Shown here: piece by piece, positions 43,512 through 51,588 of the stretch
Layout of the letters: each line of letters opens with the position of its first letter
How positions within the stretch are numbered: the first letter of the stretch is position 1
From: REEB52 sp964626905
GTDB taxonomy: Bacteria; Chlamydiota; Chlamydiia; Chlamydiales; SM23-39
Length of the DNA stretch: 64,000 nucleotides
Direction: 5' to 3'
Assembly (NCBI GenBank): GCA_964626905.1
Contig: CAZVHA010000007.1
Span: 17,657 to 81,656 of the forward strand
Program-made: the position numbers and the translations under genes
The notes under the pieces: model-generated
Told to the model about the DNA's origin: nothing
The model's input: the letters and a program-made list of their open reading frames with translations, nothing else
The model's database searches: none

Positions 43512-46500
43512 GCTTCCCCTAAATTACAAGCTTTTGGTTTCTCTTCTCGTTCCACAACAATTTTATTTTCCCGTTCCACAACAATATTGTTTGATGCCGA
43601 TTTGTTTTTCATCCAACGCGGCTGCAATCCTCTTCGATTGACGTCCATGGTCGATTTTTCGATCTGTGTAGCGGCCAAAGTTCGGAGGTAATAGTTCGTT
43701 TTGAGCCCTTTTTCCCACCCCAGCATATACATCTGGTGGAGTTTTTTACCGCTCGGTTCTGCGAGATACAGGTTGAGCGATTGTCCCATATCGATCCATT
43801 TTTGTCTGCGGGCGGCACATTCGATCAGCCATTCGGGCTCGATCTCAAATGCGTTGAGGAACAACATTTTCACCTCTTGCGGAATTCTTTCGATTTCCCG
43901 GATCGATCCATCAAAGTATTTGAGATCGTCGATCATCTCCTCATCCCAAAGGTTCAATGTTTTGAGTTTTTCGACGAGATGGGGATTCACGATGGTAAAC
44001 TCTCCCGAGAGATTCGATTTGACAAACAGGTGTTTATAAATCGGTTCGATCGAGGGGATCACTCCTGTGATATTTGCAATGGTCGCAGTGGGGGCAATCG
44101 CCATCGTATTCGAATTGCGCATCCCATGCTTTTTCAAAGAGGCTCTCACCGGGGCCCAATTCATATGGGAGCTCCGATCAATATCGATGTTCATGCCCCG
44201 TTCCTTTTCGAGGAGATCGATGGTGTCGATGGGCAAATAGCCCCGGTCCCATTTCGATCCCTTGAAAGACTCGTAGGTCCCTTTTTCAGCGGCGAGTTCC
44301 GTCGATGCCAAAATGGCGTAGTAGGAGATCATCTCCATGCTTTTGTCTGCAAAGAGGACCGCCTCGTGGCTTGCATAGCTGATATTTTGGGCGTAGAGCG
44401 CATCTTGAAAGCCCATGAGTCCAATGCCGATGGGGCGGTGGCGCACATTGGATCTTTTTGCCTCTTCCGTTGGGTAGAAATTGATATCGATCACGTTGTC
44501 GAGCATCCGGATCGCCGTGCGCACCGTTGTCGCGAGCTGTTTTTCATCGATCCCTTTTTCATTCACATGTTTTGCCAAGTTGATCGAACCGATATTGCAA
44601 ACAGCTGTTTCCACGGATGAGGAATTGAGCAAAATCTCCGTGCAAAGGTTCGACGAGTGGACCACTCCCACATGATCTTGGGGAGAGCGGATATTCGATG
44701 GATCTTTAAAAGTGATCCAAGGATGGCCCGTTTCAAAGAGCATGCTGAGCATTTTGCGCCAAAGTTGGATCGCTTCAGTGCGCTTGAAGAGTTTGAGTTT
44801 CCCCTCGTCTGCTTTTTTCTCGTACTCGACGTAGCGTTTTTCAAACGCCATTCCATACAAATCGTGCAGATCGGGCACATCGCTTGGGCTGAATAGAGTC
44901 CAGTTCCCATTTTCGCGCACCCGCTTCATGAAGAGATCGGGGATCCAGTTGGCGGTGTTCATATCGTGTGTGCGGCGCCGGTCATCTCCCGTATTTTTTC
45001 GCATCTCCAAAAAGTCTTCGATGTCGAGATGCCACGTCTCCAAATAGGCGCACATCGCCCCCTTCCTCTTGCCGCCGTTATGGGCAAGTGCTTCGGTAGT
45101 CATGTAGGAAGGCTCTGTATCCTCGTCGACTTTTAAGTCGTAAACAAATGTAGTTGAGGGGATCGATTTGACGTTTGAAACCCTGCTAAACAGGTGATTG
45201 CCCACTTGAAACCAGTTCTTTTTTGTGAGGGTTTTGCATCCGATCGGTTCTGCAATTTCTCTCACAGCAGGGATCCGGATATCGTACGAAAGCGTTTCGT
45301 TTTTAAAATGAATTTTTGATCCATCAGAGCGGGTTCCCGTATGTCCATTTTTGCGTCTTCTCTCATTTCCCACAGTTGGAATGCCGAGGCGAAGTGCTTG
45401 ATAGCGAATTCCTTGTGCGAGCTCTTTGGATGTATTGGTAAAGGTGATCTCTTTTCCCCTAGAGATATTTCCATCCGTTTCCAAAAGCCCTTTAAGGAGT
45501 GCAATCGTTTGGGTTTTAGGTAAATGGGAAAGCCTTGGAGCAATCCGTTTATTGCCCTTTTCATCGTAGAGGTCTTCATAAGAAAAGGGGAGGGTTGGAG
45601 CGCCGGCTCCGACAATCCTTCCTGTGGCCCCATCTCGGACGGCGCCTTTCCCTGACGCCCATCGAACTTGAGCATAAGTCTCTCCTCGGGCAGTTTCCCA
45701 AAAATGGACTCCTCTTTGAATGAGATAGCCTCGGACAAATTCGAGATGTTCATCTACTTTTGGATTGCCTGAAACGCCCCACTCCATCCCATCTTTTGTC
45801 ATGTGACCATCCCCCAAAAGAATCCCATAAAGTCTTGCATCGTCCTCTTCGAGTCCTTCCACTTTGACCACTTCTTGCGGAATGGCTTTTGCGACATAAT
45901 CTCCCTTCTTGAGTTTGCCAGCATCGACCCAAGTAGCAGAGATCTTCCCCTTGGTGAGCCACTGTTCAGTCCGCTCAATGGACTGCTCCATCGGCACATT
46001 TTGGATTGCAAAGAAGGGGTGGCCATCAGTTACGAAAAGGGGTTCTAACCCATGTTTGATCTCTAGTGAGACCATAGGGCCATGCTGATTGTAGGCAAAA
46101 GTTTCGATAACTTCTCGGTATTTGCCCGTTTCGCTTAAAACGAGATCACCCACTTTTACCTCTGAGATCGGTTTGATCCCTTTTGAGGTGTAAATGGAGG
46201 TGTCCGGCGCAAAGCACTGGTTGACTGCTACGGCTGTATCATTGGCCACTTTCAAAAACGGAATGACCCCTTGAGAAGTGCCGTTGGTCCCTTTGATTCT
46301 TGCCCCTGTCGCCCTCACATTGGTCCAGTCATTGCCGATGCCGCCCGCCCATTTGGAGAGCTGTGCATCGTCTGCGATCACTTTGAAAATGTGATGGAGA
46401 TCGTCCATCACCGTGGAGAGATAGCAAGAGCTGAGCTGCGAGTGGAGCGTTCCCGCGTTGAAGAGGGTCGGCGTGCTCGAAGTGAAGTAAAATTGGGACA

Positions 46501-47869
46501 AGATATTGTAAAATTCGATCGCCCGCTGATTTTTTTTCTCCCCTTCGTTGATCGCAAGGCCCATGGCGACGCGCATCCAGAAAATTTGGGGGGTTTCAAG
46601 TCTTTTTTGCTCGTGGTGGATGAAGTAGCGATCATAGAGCGTTTGCAGTCCGAGATAAGAGAAGAGATCGTCGCGCGAAAGATCGATCGCAGATCCAAGC
46701 TCGTCGAGATCGAAGTCGAGCAGTATTGGCGAAATCCGATCGTAGGAGATCGCTTTTTTAATCACTTTTTTGAAGTACTGTCTATGCGCTTTTGGCAAGG
46801 TCGAATCGGAGGCGGGGAGGCCGATCGTCTCTCGGTAAATCAAGTCGAGTAGAAGCCTTGAAGCCACCTGCGAATAGGCAGGCTCTTTTTCAATTTTTGA
46901 TTTCGCGGCAAAAATATTGGCCAAATCGACCTCTTGCTCTTTCATCCCCACATAGTATTGGGAAATCGAGGTCTCCAAAAGCTCATTCACCGAAACGAGC
47001 GACTCTAGCCCTCTACAGGCATAGCCCAATTTCGATTTCAGCATGATTTCGCTCAAAATGATTTTTCCCTGGTCTGCCCCTGCAATTTCAAAGGTGCGCA
47101 CGGGAGCCGACTCATCGACGGCAATCGGGAGATGTTCATGGGTTTTTACCTTTTCGGCGCGGTAGAGAATATAGTGCTTGGCTACGTCAAAATATTTCCC
47201 CTCCATGAGTTCTCGCTCGATCCGATCTTCGATCATATCGATATAAAGGGTGTCTCCCTTGTTCGCGAGCTCTCCCATTTCTAAAACGATTTTTTGGGTG
47301 AGTAAATTGACGGCGCCGAGCACCTCATCGGGGCTCTGCTCCTCGATCGATCGGGCCCGCCGAAACGCCCTCTCAATGGAGGAGGCGATCTTCATCGGGT
47401 TGAAACGGACCGGCGTCGTCTTGTCCCTGCGGTAAATTCTGAGGTTCTGGGCAGACCCCTCTCTTTCGGCTTTGCGGCTGTCCCTATAGATGATGTAGTC
47501 GCGGGCGACGTCGTGAAACCCGTTCTTCATCAAAGTCACCTCAACGACATCCTGGATCCCCTCAACAGTCAGACATGCCCCTTTAGATGCCAAACCGAGC
47601 ACCTGCTTGACGACGAGGTCTGTCATCCGACTAGCGTTTTCTTGCTGCTCAGAATCAAGGGTTTCCGCTTTCTTCGTGTCTCGAAAGGCCGCTTCGATCG
47701 CTTTTAAAATGCGCTCTCTGTGGAAAGGGACCAAGGTTCCATTGCGCTTGACAACGGTGTAATCTTTAGGGGTAGCTGGCTCTTTACTGCCCCCCTTTTT
47801 AGGGGCCAATATTTTTGGAGTCTCTTCTAGAAATGAGGTCGTAGTATCATGTGGTTTTTGCTTTTTCAT
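43493..47869 (-). CDS. nrdA: Ribonucleoside-diphosphate reductase alpha subunit with intein
   Basis: A 1458-codon frame: 1078 residues of NrdA plus a 380-residue intein (residues 552-931). Residues about 36-120 and 142-235 are two ATP-cone domains (YTVVKRNGTLVPFHRERIL; NLRIYRRDKTTPVRF), which set overall activity by ATP/dATP. The reductase barrel is on both sides of the intein (SSCYLSTVMDD; CTEILLNSSSVETAVCNIGS; the C-terminal Cys pair is NLGEACESCQ). Without the intein the length matches chlamydial NrdA. A NrdR-like box lies upstream. The intein is inserted between VAVNQ and GGKRKGAM. Confidence 0.95.
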   Translation of the reverse strand: MKKQKPHDTTTSFLEETPKILAPKKGGSKEPATPKDYTVVKRNGTLVPFHRERILKAIEAAFRDTKKAETLDSEQQENASRMTDLVVKQVLGLASKGACLTVEGIQDVVEVTLMKNGFHDVARDYIIYRDSRKAEREGSAQNLRIYRRDKTTPVRFNPMKIASSIERAFRRARSIEEQSPDEVLGAVNLLTQKIVLEMGELANKGDTLYIDMIEDRIERELMEGKYFDVAKHYILYRAEKVKTHEHLPIAVDESAPVRTFEIAGADQGKIILSEIMLKSKLGYACRGLESLVSVNELLETSISQYYVGMKEQEVDLANIFAAKSKIEKEPAYSQVASRLLLDLIYRETIGLPASDSTLPKAHRQYFKKVIKKAISYDRISPILLDFDLDELGSAIDLSRDDLFSYLGLQTLYDRYFIHHEQKRLETPQIFWMRVAMGLAINEGEKKNQRAIEFYNILSQFYFTSSTPTLFNAGTLHSQLSSCYLSTVMDDLHHIFKVIADDAQLSKWAGGIGNDWTNVRATGARIKGTNGTSQGVIPFLKVANDTAVAVNQCFAPDTSIYTSKGIKPISEVKVGDLVLSETGKYREVIETFAYNQHGPMVSLEIKHGLEPLFVTDGHPFFAIQNVPMEQSIERTEQWLTKGKISATWVDAGKLKKGDYVAKAIPQEVVKVEGLEEDDARLYGILLGDGHMTKDGMEWGVSGNPKVDEHLEFVRGYLIQRGVHFWETARGETYAQVRWASGKGAVRDGATGRIVGAGAPTLPFSYEDLYDEKGNKRIAPRLSHLPKTQTIALLKGLLETDGNISRGKEITFTNTSKELAQGIRYQALRLGIPTVGNERRRKNGHTGTRSDGSKIHFKNETLSYDIRIPAVREIAEPIGCKTLTKKNWFQVGNHLFSRVSNVKSIPSTTFVYDLKVDEDTEPSYMTTEALAHNGGKRKGAMCAYLETWHLDIEDFLEMRKNTGDDRRRTHDMNTANWIPDLFMKRVRENGNWTLFSPSDVPDLHDLYGMAFEKRYVEYEKKADEGKLKLFKRTEAIQLWRKMLSMLFETGHPWITFKDPSNIRSPQDHVGVVHSSNLCTEILLNSSSVETAVCNIGSINLAKHVNEKGIDEKQLATTVRTAIRMLDNVIDINFYPTEEAKRSNVRHRPIGIGLMGFQDALYAQNISYASHEAVLFADKSMEMISYYAILASTELAAEKGTYESFKGSKWDRGYLPIDTIDLLEKERGMNIDIDRSSHMNWAPVRASLKKHGMRNSNTMAIAPTATIANITGVIPSIEPIYKHLFVKSNLSGEFTIVNPHLVEKLKTLNLWDEEMIDDLKYFDGSIREIERIPQEVKMLFLNAFEIEPEWLIECAARRQKWIDMGQSLNLYLAEPSGKKLHQMYMLGWEKGLKTNYYLRTLAATQIEKSTMDVNRRGLQPRWMKNKSASNNIVVERENKIVVEREEKPKACNLGEACESCQ
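45077..46216 (-). mobile_element. NrdA intein with LAGLIDADG homing endonuclease
   Basis: 380 residues from Cys1 (CFAPDTSIYTSKG) to the terminal AHN. Splicing blocks: A (Cys1), B (FVTDGHPFFA with Thr and His), F/G (VYDLKVDEDTEPSYM then EALAHN). Endonuclease blocks: LYGILLGDGHM and LLKGLLETDGNI, the two LAGLIDADG helices. The residue that follows the intein is Gly (GGKRKG), not the Cys, Ser or Thr needed for normal splicing. Confidence 0.93.
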
Positions 47870-47984
47870 ATTCGCTCCTAACTATTGCCCTTTCAATCAA
47901 AAAAAAATGATATTTTAAAGGCTCCGATCATTTATCTATGTTTTGCCCTGCCTACTACATCTGGTAGACCATGACGCCGTTAAC

Positions 47985-48000
47985 ACACTATATATTGTAG
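47985..48000 (-). promoter_or_regulatory. NrdR-like box at the nrdA promoter
   Basis: ACACTATATATTGTAG fits the NrdR repressor box (ACACnATATATnGTGT-like). On the minus strand it overlaps the -10 of a likely nrdA promoter (TGGACA, 18 bp, TATATA). A second box at the usual spacing was not found. Confidence 0.5.
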
Positions 48001-48080
48001 TATAGACTTTCCTGTCCAGAAAAAAAACGAAAAAGTTTTGTCTAGTAGAGAATATTGATTTGGTGTGGTATTTTTGGGGT

Positions 48081-48917
48081 ATGAAGAGGGTATCTCTCGT
48101 TCCGAATTTTGTGACGGCGTTTGGGCTAGCGTGTGGTCTTTTTGTGATTTTCAAGATCAACATGGTGGAGCCTGGGGCGGGGAATTACGAGATGGTCCGG
48201 ACGTCGGCGATCCTGCTTTTGGTGGCGGGGCTTGCCGATTTATTGGATGGGGCGTTGGCGCGCGCGATTCGGGCGGAGAGCGAATTTGGGTTTGTGTTTG
48301 ACACGCTTGCGGACACGGTTTCTTTTGGGGTAGCTCCTTCGGTATTGATGTTGAAGGCGCTTTATTTGGAGCAGGGGAGTCTATTTTCATTTTTTGGGGT
48401 GACGGCGGCGATGGTCTATTCTCTTTGTGGGGTACTGCGGCTCGTTCGGTTCAATGTGAAGGCGGTTGAGGCGAAGGGGAATGTGGAGATGCAGATGGCG
48501 CAGAAGGAACATTTTACGGGGCTACCGATTCCTGCGGCTGCGGCTGCGGCGATTTCGCTCAATCTTCTTTTAATCTCGCCCCTATTCCAGCGCTTCTGGG
48601 CGATGGAGCAGAGTGAGAGGGCGATTGTCTTGTCGTGTTTCATGGTTGTACTGGGGTATTTAATGGTGTGCCGGTTGAAATTTCCGAGTTTAAAGATGCT
48701 CCGCTTCAAAATTCCCTCGTTTCATCTGGCTTTTTTTCTTGTGCTGGCAGCTGTCTTTTTTCTTTATGGGACGCTCTATTTTGCGGCCGAGATGTTTTTT
48801 TTAGTTTCGTGGGGATATCTTCTCCTATCGCTTTGTCTCTCTTTGATCCGATTCATCATGGGGAAAAAATCGAAAACGCTGGCCGATTTCGATCCCGATC
48901 CGGAAGATGAAGACTGA
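48081..48917 (+). CDS. pssA: CDP-diacylglycerol-serine O-phosphatidyltransferase
   Basis: A 278-residue membrane enzyme making phosphatidylserine, the precursor of phosphatidylethanolamine. The CDP-alcohol phosphotransferase motif is complete: DGALARAIRAESEFGFVFD followed by TLAD. About seven hydrophobic segments. The ATG at 48081 (MKRVSLVPNFVTAFGL) is preferred over one 21 bp upstream. The C-terminal tail is acidic (DFDPDPEDED). It is transcribed away from nrdA and followed 30 bp later by rmuC. Confidence 0.92.
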   Translation: MKRVSLVPNFVTAFGLACGLFVIFKINMVEPGAGNYEMVRTSAILLLVAGLADLLDGALARAIRAESEFGFVFDTLADTVSFGVAPSVLMLKALYLEQGSLFSFFGVTAAMVYSLCGVLRLVRFNVKAVEAKGNVEMQMAQKEHFTGLPIPAAAAAAISLNLLLISPLFQRFWAMEQSERAIVLSCFMVVLGYLMVCRLKFPSLKMLRFKIPSFHLAFFLVLAAVFFLYGTLYFAAEMFFLVSWGYLLLSLCLSLIRFIMGKKSKTLADFDPDPEDED

Positions 48918-48947
48918 ATTCCGTTTCTTTGTTATCCTCATACTCAT

Positions 48948-50003
48948 ATGTTTATTTTGGCTTTTTTGGTTCTGATCGGGGCGATTTTGGCTCTTTGGTT
49001 TTGGATGAAGGGCGAATTCAAAGTGCTCACCCTCGATGCGATGGAAAAAAACGGGACAGCATTCAAGTACATGGCCGATGCGACACTGCAACCGCTCAAA
49101 GAGTCGATGAAGGCGTTAGAAGAGCATCAGAGGGATCTTGAGAAGAAAAGAGAGGGCGCTTACGTCTCTTTAATGAAGCAAATCGATGGGCTGATTTTTT
49201 CTGAAAAAGAGCTGCGGGCAGAGACGACTCGGCTTGTGCAAGCGCTCAAATCTCCACAAGTGCGCGGCTCGTGGGGAGAAGTGCATCTCAAGCGGGTGGT
49301 GGAGCTCGCAGGGCTCATTCAGCATTGCGATTTTTACGAGCAAAAAACCCTCGAGGGGCACGGGCGCAGTGTCCGCCCCGATCTCGTGATCCATCTTCCT
49401 GGAGAAAGGCAAATTGCCGTCGATGCGAAAACGCCGCTGAATGCCTACCTGGACGCTGCTTCGATCGATGATGACCATTTGCGCAAAATCAAGATGGGAG
49501 AGCATGCGGCCCAATTGAAAAGACACATCAAAGAGCTTTCGGCAAAAGAATATTGGAAGCAACTCGACTCTCCCTTTGAGTATGTGATCCTCTTTTTGCC
49601 GGCAGAGGCCTTTTTTAGCGCAGCGCTGCAAGCCGATCCCACACTGATTGAGGTGGGGGCCAGTCAAAATATCATCGTCGCAACGCCGACGACGCTCATC
49701 GCAATTTTAAGGGCAGTGGCCCACAGCTGGAAGCAGGAGAGTGTATCTAAAAGTGCTGCTGAAATGGCCCGTCTCGGAGCGGAACTCTACGAGCGCCTTG
49801 GCGTCGTGTGCGATCACTGGAATAGGGTCGGCAAATCGCTCAACAGTTCAGTAGAGGCGTACAATCAGGCGATTGCGTCGCTGGAATCGAGGGTTTTGGT
49901 GAGCGCCCGCAAATTCAAAGAGCTGGGAGCGTTTTCAAAAGAGCTCCCCGAATCCATGGCCATTGAGAAAATGGCTCGAGAGATCGATCCTCCCCTAAAT
50001 TAA
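48948..50003 (+). CDS. rmuC: DNA recombination protein RmuC
   Basis: A 351-residue RmuC homologue: an N-terminal transmembrane helix (MFILAFLVLIGAILALWFW), a coiled coil (about 40-105) and the nuclease-like core with GSWGEVHLKRVVELAG, RPDLVIHLPGERQIAVDAKTP and FVILFLPAE-like EYVILFLPAEAFF. RmuC limits recombination at inverted repeats, of interest in a genome with many palindromes. Shorter than the E. coli protein, mainly in the coiled coil. Repeat copy C starts 5 bp after its stop. Confidence 0.9.
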   Translation: MFILAFLVLIGAILALWFWMKGEFKVLTLDAMEKNGTAFKYMADATLQPLKESMKALEEHQRDLEKKREGAYVSLMKQIDGLIFSEKELRAETTRLVQALKSPQVRGSWGEVHLKRVVELAGLIQHCDFYEQKTLEGHGRSVRPDLVIHLPGERQIAVDAKTPLNAYLDAASIDDDHLRKIKMGEHAAQLKRHIKELSAKEYWKQLDSPFEYVILFLPAEAFFSAALQADPTLIEVGASQNIIVATPTTLIAILRAVAHSWKQESVSKSAAEMARLGAELYERLGVVCDHWNRVGKSLNSSVEAYNQAIASLESRVLVSARKFKELGAFSKELPESMAIEKMAREIDPPLN

Positions 50004-50007
50004 ATTT

Positions 50008-50180
50008 TATACCGCTCGTGATTCAAAAATCGGTTCTGCCGATGTCGGACAGCCACTGAATTTGAATCCGCCTGCATCACCCAACTTGTTCAAGTTGGGT
50101 TGCTTCGGCGACAGCAGAGCTTGATTCAAATTCAGGGCGCCTCCTTGGCATACTCCGATTTTTGAATCCCTCTCGGTATA
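50008..50180. repeat. Structured palindromic repeat, copy C
   Basis: 173-bp copy, same orientation as A but with different arms: outer TATACCG with CGGTATA, then ATTCAAAAATCGG with CCGATTTTTGAAT, middle CTGAATTTGAATC with GATTCAAATTCAG, inner ACCCAACTTG-TT-CAAGTTGGGT. The conserved words (GTCGGACAGCCAC, CCTGCATC, GCTTCGGCG, GGCGCCTCCTTGGCA) are kept. Confidence 0.8.
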
Positions 50181-50250
50181 GTCAGTTTTTAGTTGTGTGT
50201 AATTAACCGACAGGTTCATAATGGCTTTCTCTTAACAAAGGAGGGGGATT

Positions 50251-50817
50251 ATGAATGTGACAGGAACTGATTTTGCTTATATAACGAATTGCGTGCGGGA
50301 TGCTGTGAAAGGAGTCATGGCTAACCCGAGTAAAAACATAACCGAAGTATGTAAGAAATGGGAAAAGGATGATTTGCAGAACATGCCCCTTGAGGATCTT
50401 TTTAAGGGGTTGCGAACGATCTATAGCAATGCGGCGCATCACATCACCATAGACCTGATAAATGGTGAGATATACAACGTTGATGGGGACAGAATATCCA
50501 GAAGAGTTGAAGTCGCGGAATTATTTACACGTTTAGCGTTTGACATGGGTACGACTACAAAGAAAGTACAATCGGTAGTAGATTCACAATTACTAAACGA
50601 GAGTAAAGCAAAAATTGACTCTGCACTTGGCCTAATTGAGAAATTGAAATCCTTATACGAGTTTACTGCAAATGCGGCTCATAAAATAGCCAAAGGAGAT
50701 CGTCCCTCTGGCGATGAAAACAAGAAGGCGGATGCACTTGGGAAAGCGATTGCCGCTTCTCTAATGAAATTAGAGAAGTCGCTAACAGACGATTTTAAAA
50801 GCCAAGAGGGTTTTTAA
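50251..50817 (+). CDS. Soluble protein of unknown function
   Basis: A 188-residue protein with a near-perfect ribosome-binding site (AAGGAGGGGG) before its ATG. It is helical, with MNVTGTDFAYITNCVRDAVK at the start and a Lys-rich C-terminal half; no signal peptide or membrane segment. No recognisable family. Codon use and composition are more AT-rich than its neighbours, and it stands between repeat copy C and the DUF455 gene, which suggests an accessory gene, possibly a secreted one. Confidence 0.6.
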   Translation: MNVTGTDFAYITNCVRDAVKGVMANPSKNITEVCKKWEKDDLQNMPLEDLFKGLRTIYSNAAHHITIDLINGEIYNVDGDRISRRVEVAELFTRLAFDMGTTTKKVQSVVDSQLLNESKAKIDSALGLIEKLKSLYEFTANAAHKIAKGDRPSGDENKKADALGKAIAASLMKLEKSLTDDFKSQEGF

Positions 50818-51580
50818 GTTTTTCGATCCACTCGTCGGGAATACCGGCTTTGCGCCGGTTTTCCTCCATCAGGACAAAACCTTTGGCTCTTGATGGGCTT
50901 AATTTCGGGCTTAAGTTTTGGATCCAACTCTCCCAGGCCCCGTCGTTTTCTCCCTTCAATCGATTGAGCCAGCGATATCCAAATGAGACGTGATTGATCT
51001 CATCTTTGAGAATTTGAGCCATGAGAGCGGCGCTTTTGTCGTCGCCAAAGGCGGCAAAGGATCTTCCATAAAGGGGGGCAAAATCGAGATTGGCCATTTC
51101 GAAGGTGAGGCTCATGACGCTGACATAGCGGATCGGCGAGAGGAGGTGGGGGACGTGATTCCAAAAGTGTTTATACAAGGGAAGATCTCCGAAATGGAGC
51201 CCTAACTCTTCGAGCCGCGCCATGTACATTTTTACATGGCCTTGCTCTTCTTTTAAAGTATGGGCTACTCCTTTCCTAAACGCTTTTGGCGCGTTGGGAA
51301 AAGCGGTGATGGCATGGGCCATGATTTCAACGGCGAGGAGTTCATGACCTGCAAATCGGTGGAGGCAAACGGCCCTTTTATCGGCGAATTTGTGCTCTTG
51401 GAAGGGGGGGAGTTTTTCTTCGCGTGTCCGTTTTTGAAAGCCCATCCTAACGGGTCTTACAGGCTCGTTGAAGAAAAGCGGCGTCCCTGGATCTTCATCG
51501 GTCAACACTGCAGGGGATAAAAGTTTTTCTTCAAGCGTATCCGCAGACAAAATCCGAGTGGCCCACTCTTTCAGTTCCAT
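50795..51580 (-). CDS. DUF455 ferritin-like protein
   Basis: A 261-residue member of DUF455, a ferritin-like helical bundle related to tRNA-modifying diiron enzymes such as MiaE. Candidate metal ligands: HRFAGHELLAVEIMAHA (Glu), LKEEQGHVKMY (Glu-x2-His) and LKDEINHVSFGYRW (Glu-x2-His). The enzymatic substrate is unknown. Its 3' end overlaps the convergent unknown gene by 23 bp. Confidence 0.8.
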   Translation of the reverse strand: MELKEWATRILSADTLEEKLLSPAVLTDEDPGTPLFFNEPVRPVRMGFQKRTREEKLPPFQEHKFADKRAVCLHRFAGHELLAVEIMAHAITAFPNAPKAFRKGVAHTLKEEQGHVKMYMARLEELGLHFGDLPLYKHFWNHVPHLLSPIRYVSVMSLTFEMANLDFAPLYGRSFAAFGDDKSAALMAQILKDEINHVSFGYRWLNRLKGENDGAWESWIQNLSPKLSPSRAKGFVLMEENRRKAGIPDEWIEKLKNPLGF

Positions 51581-51588
51581 GAGGGGTG

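Noticed and set aside
43493..47869. nrdA insertion as a frameshift or assembly artefact
   Set aside because: The insert is in frame and carries the ordered intein and LAGLIDADG blocks.
47936..48163. 75-codon frame in the nrdA-pssA gap
   Set aside because: It covers the divergent promoters and the start of pssA and has no family resemblance.
50007..50219. 70-codon minus-strand frame inside repeat copy C, and a similar one at 28380-28580 in copy A
   Set aside because: Their shared residues follow from the repeat's DNA conservation; the arms change by compensation rather than by synonymous change, and the frames do not end or start alike.
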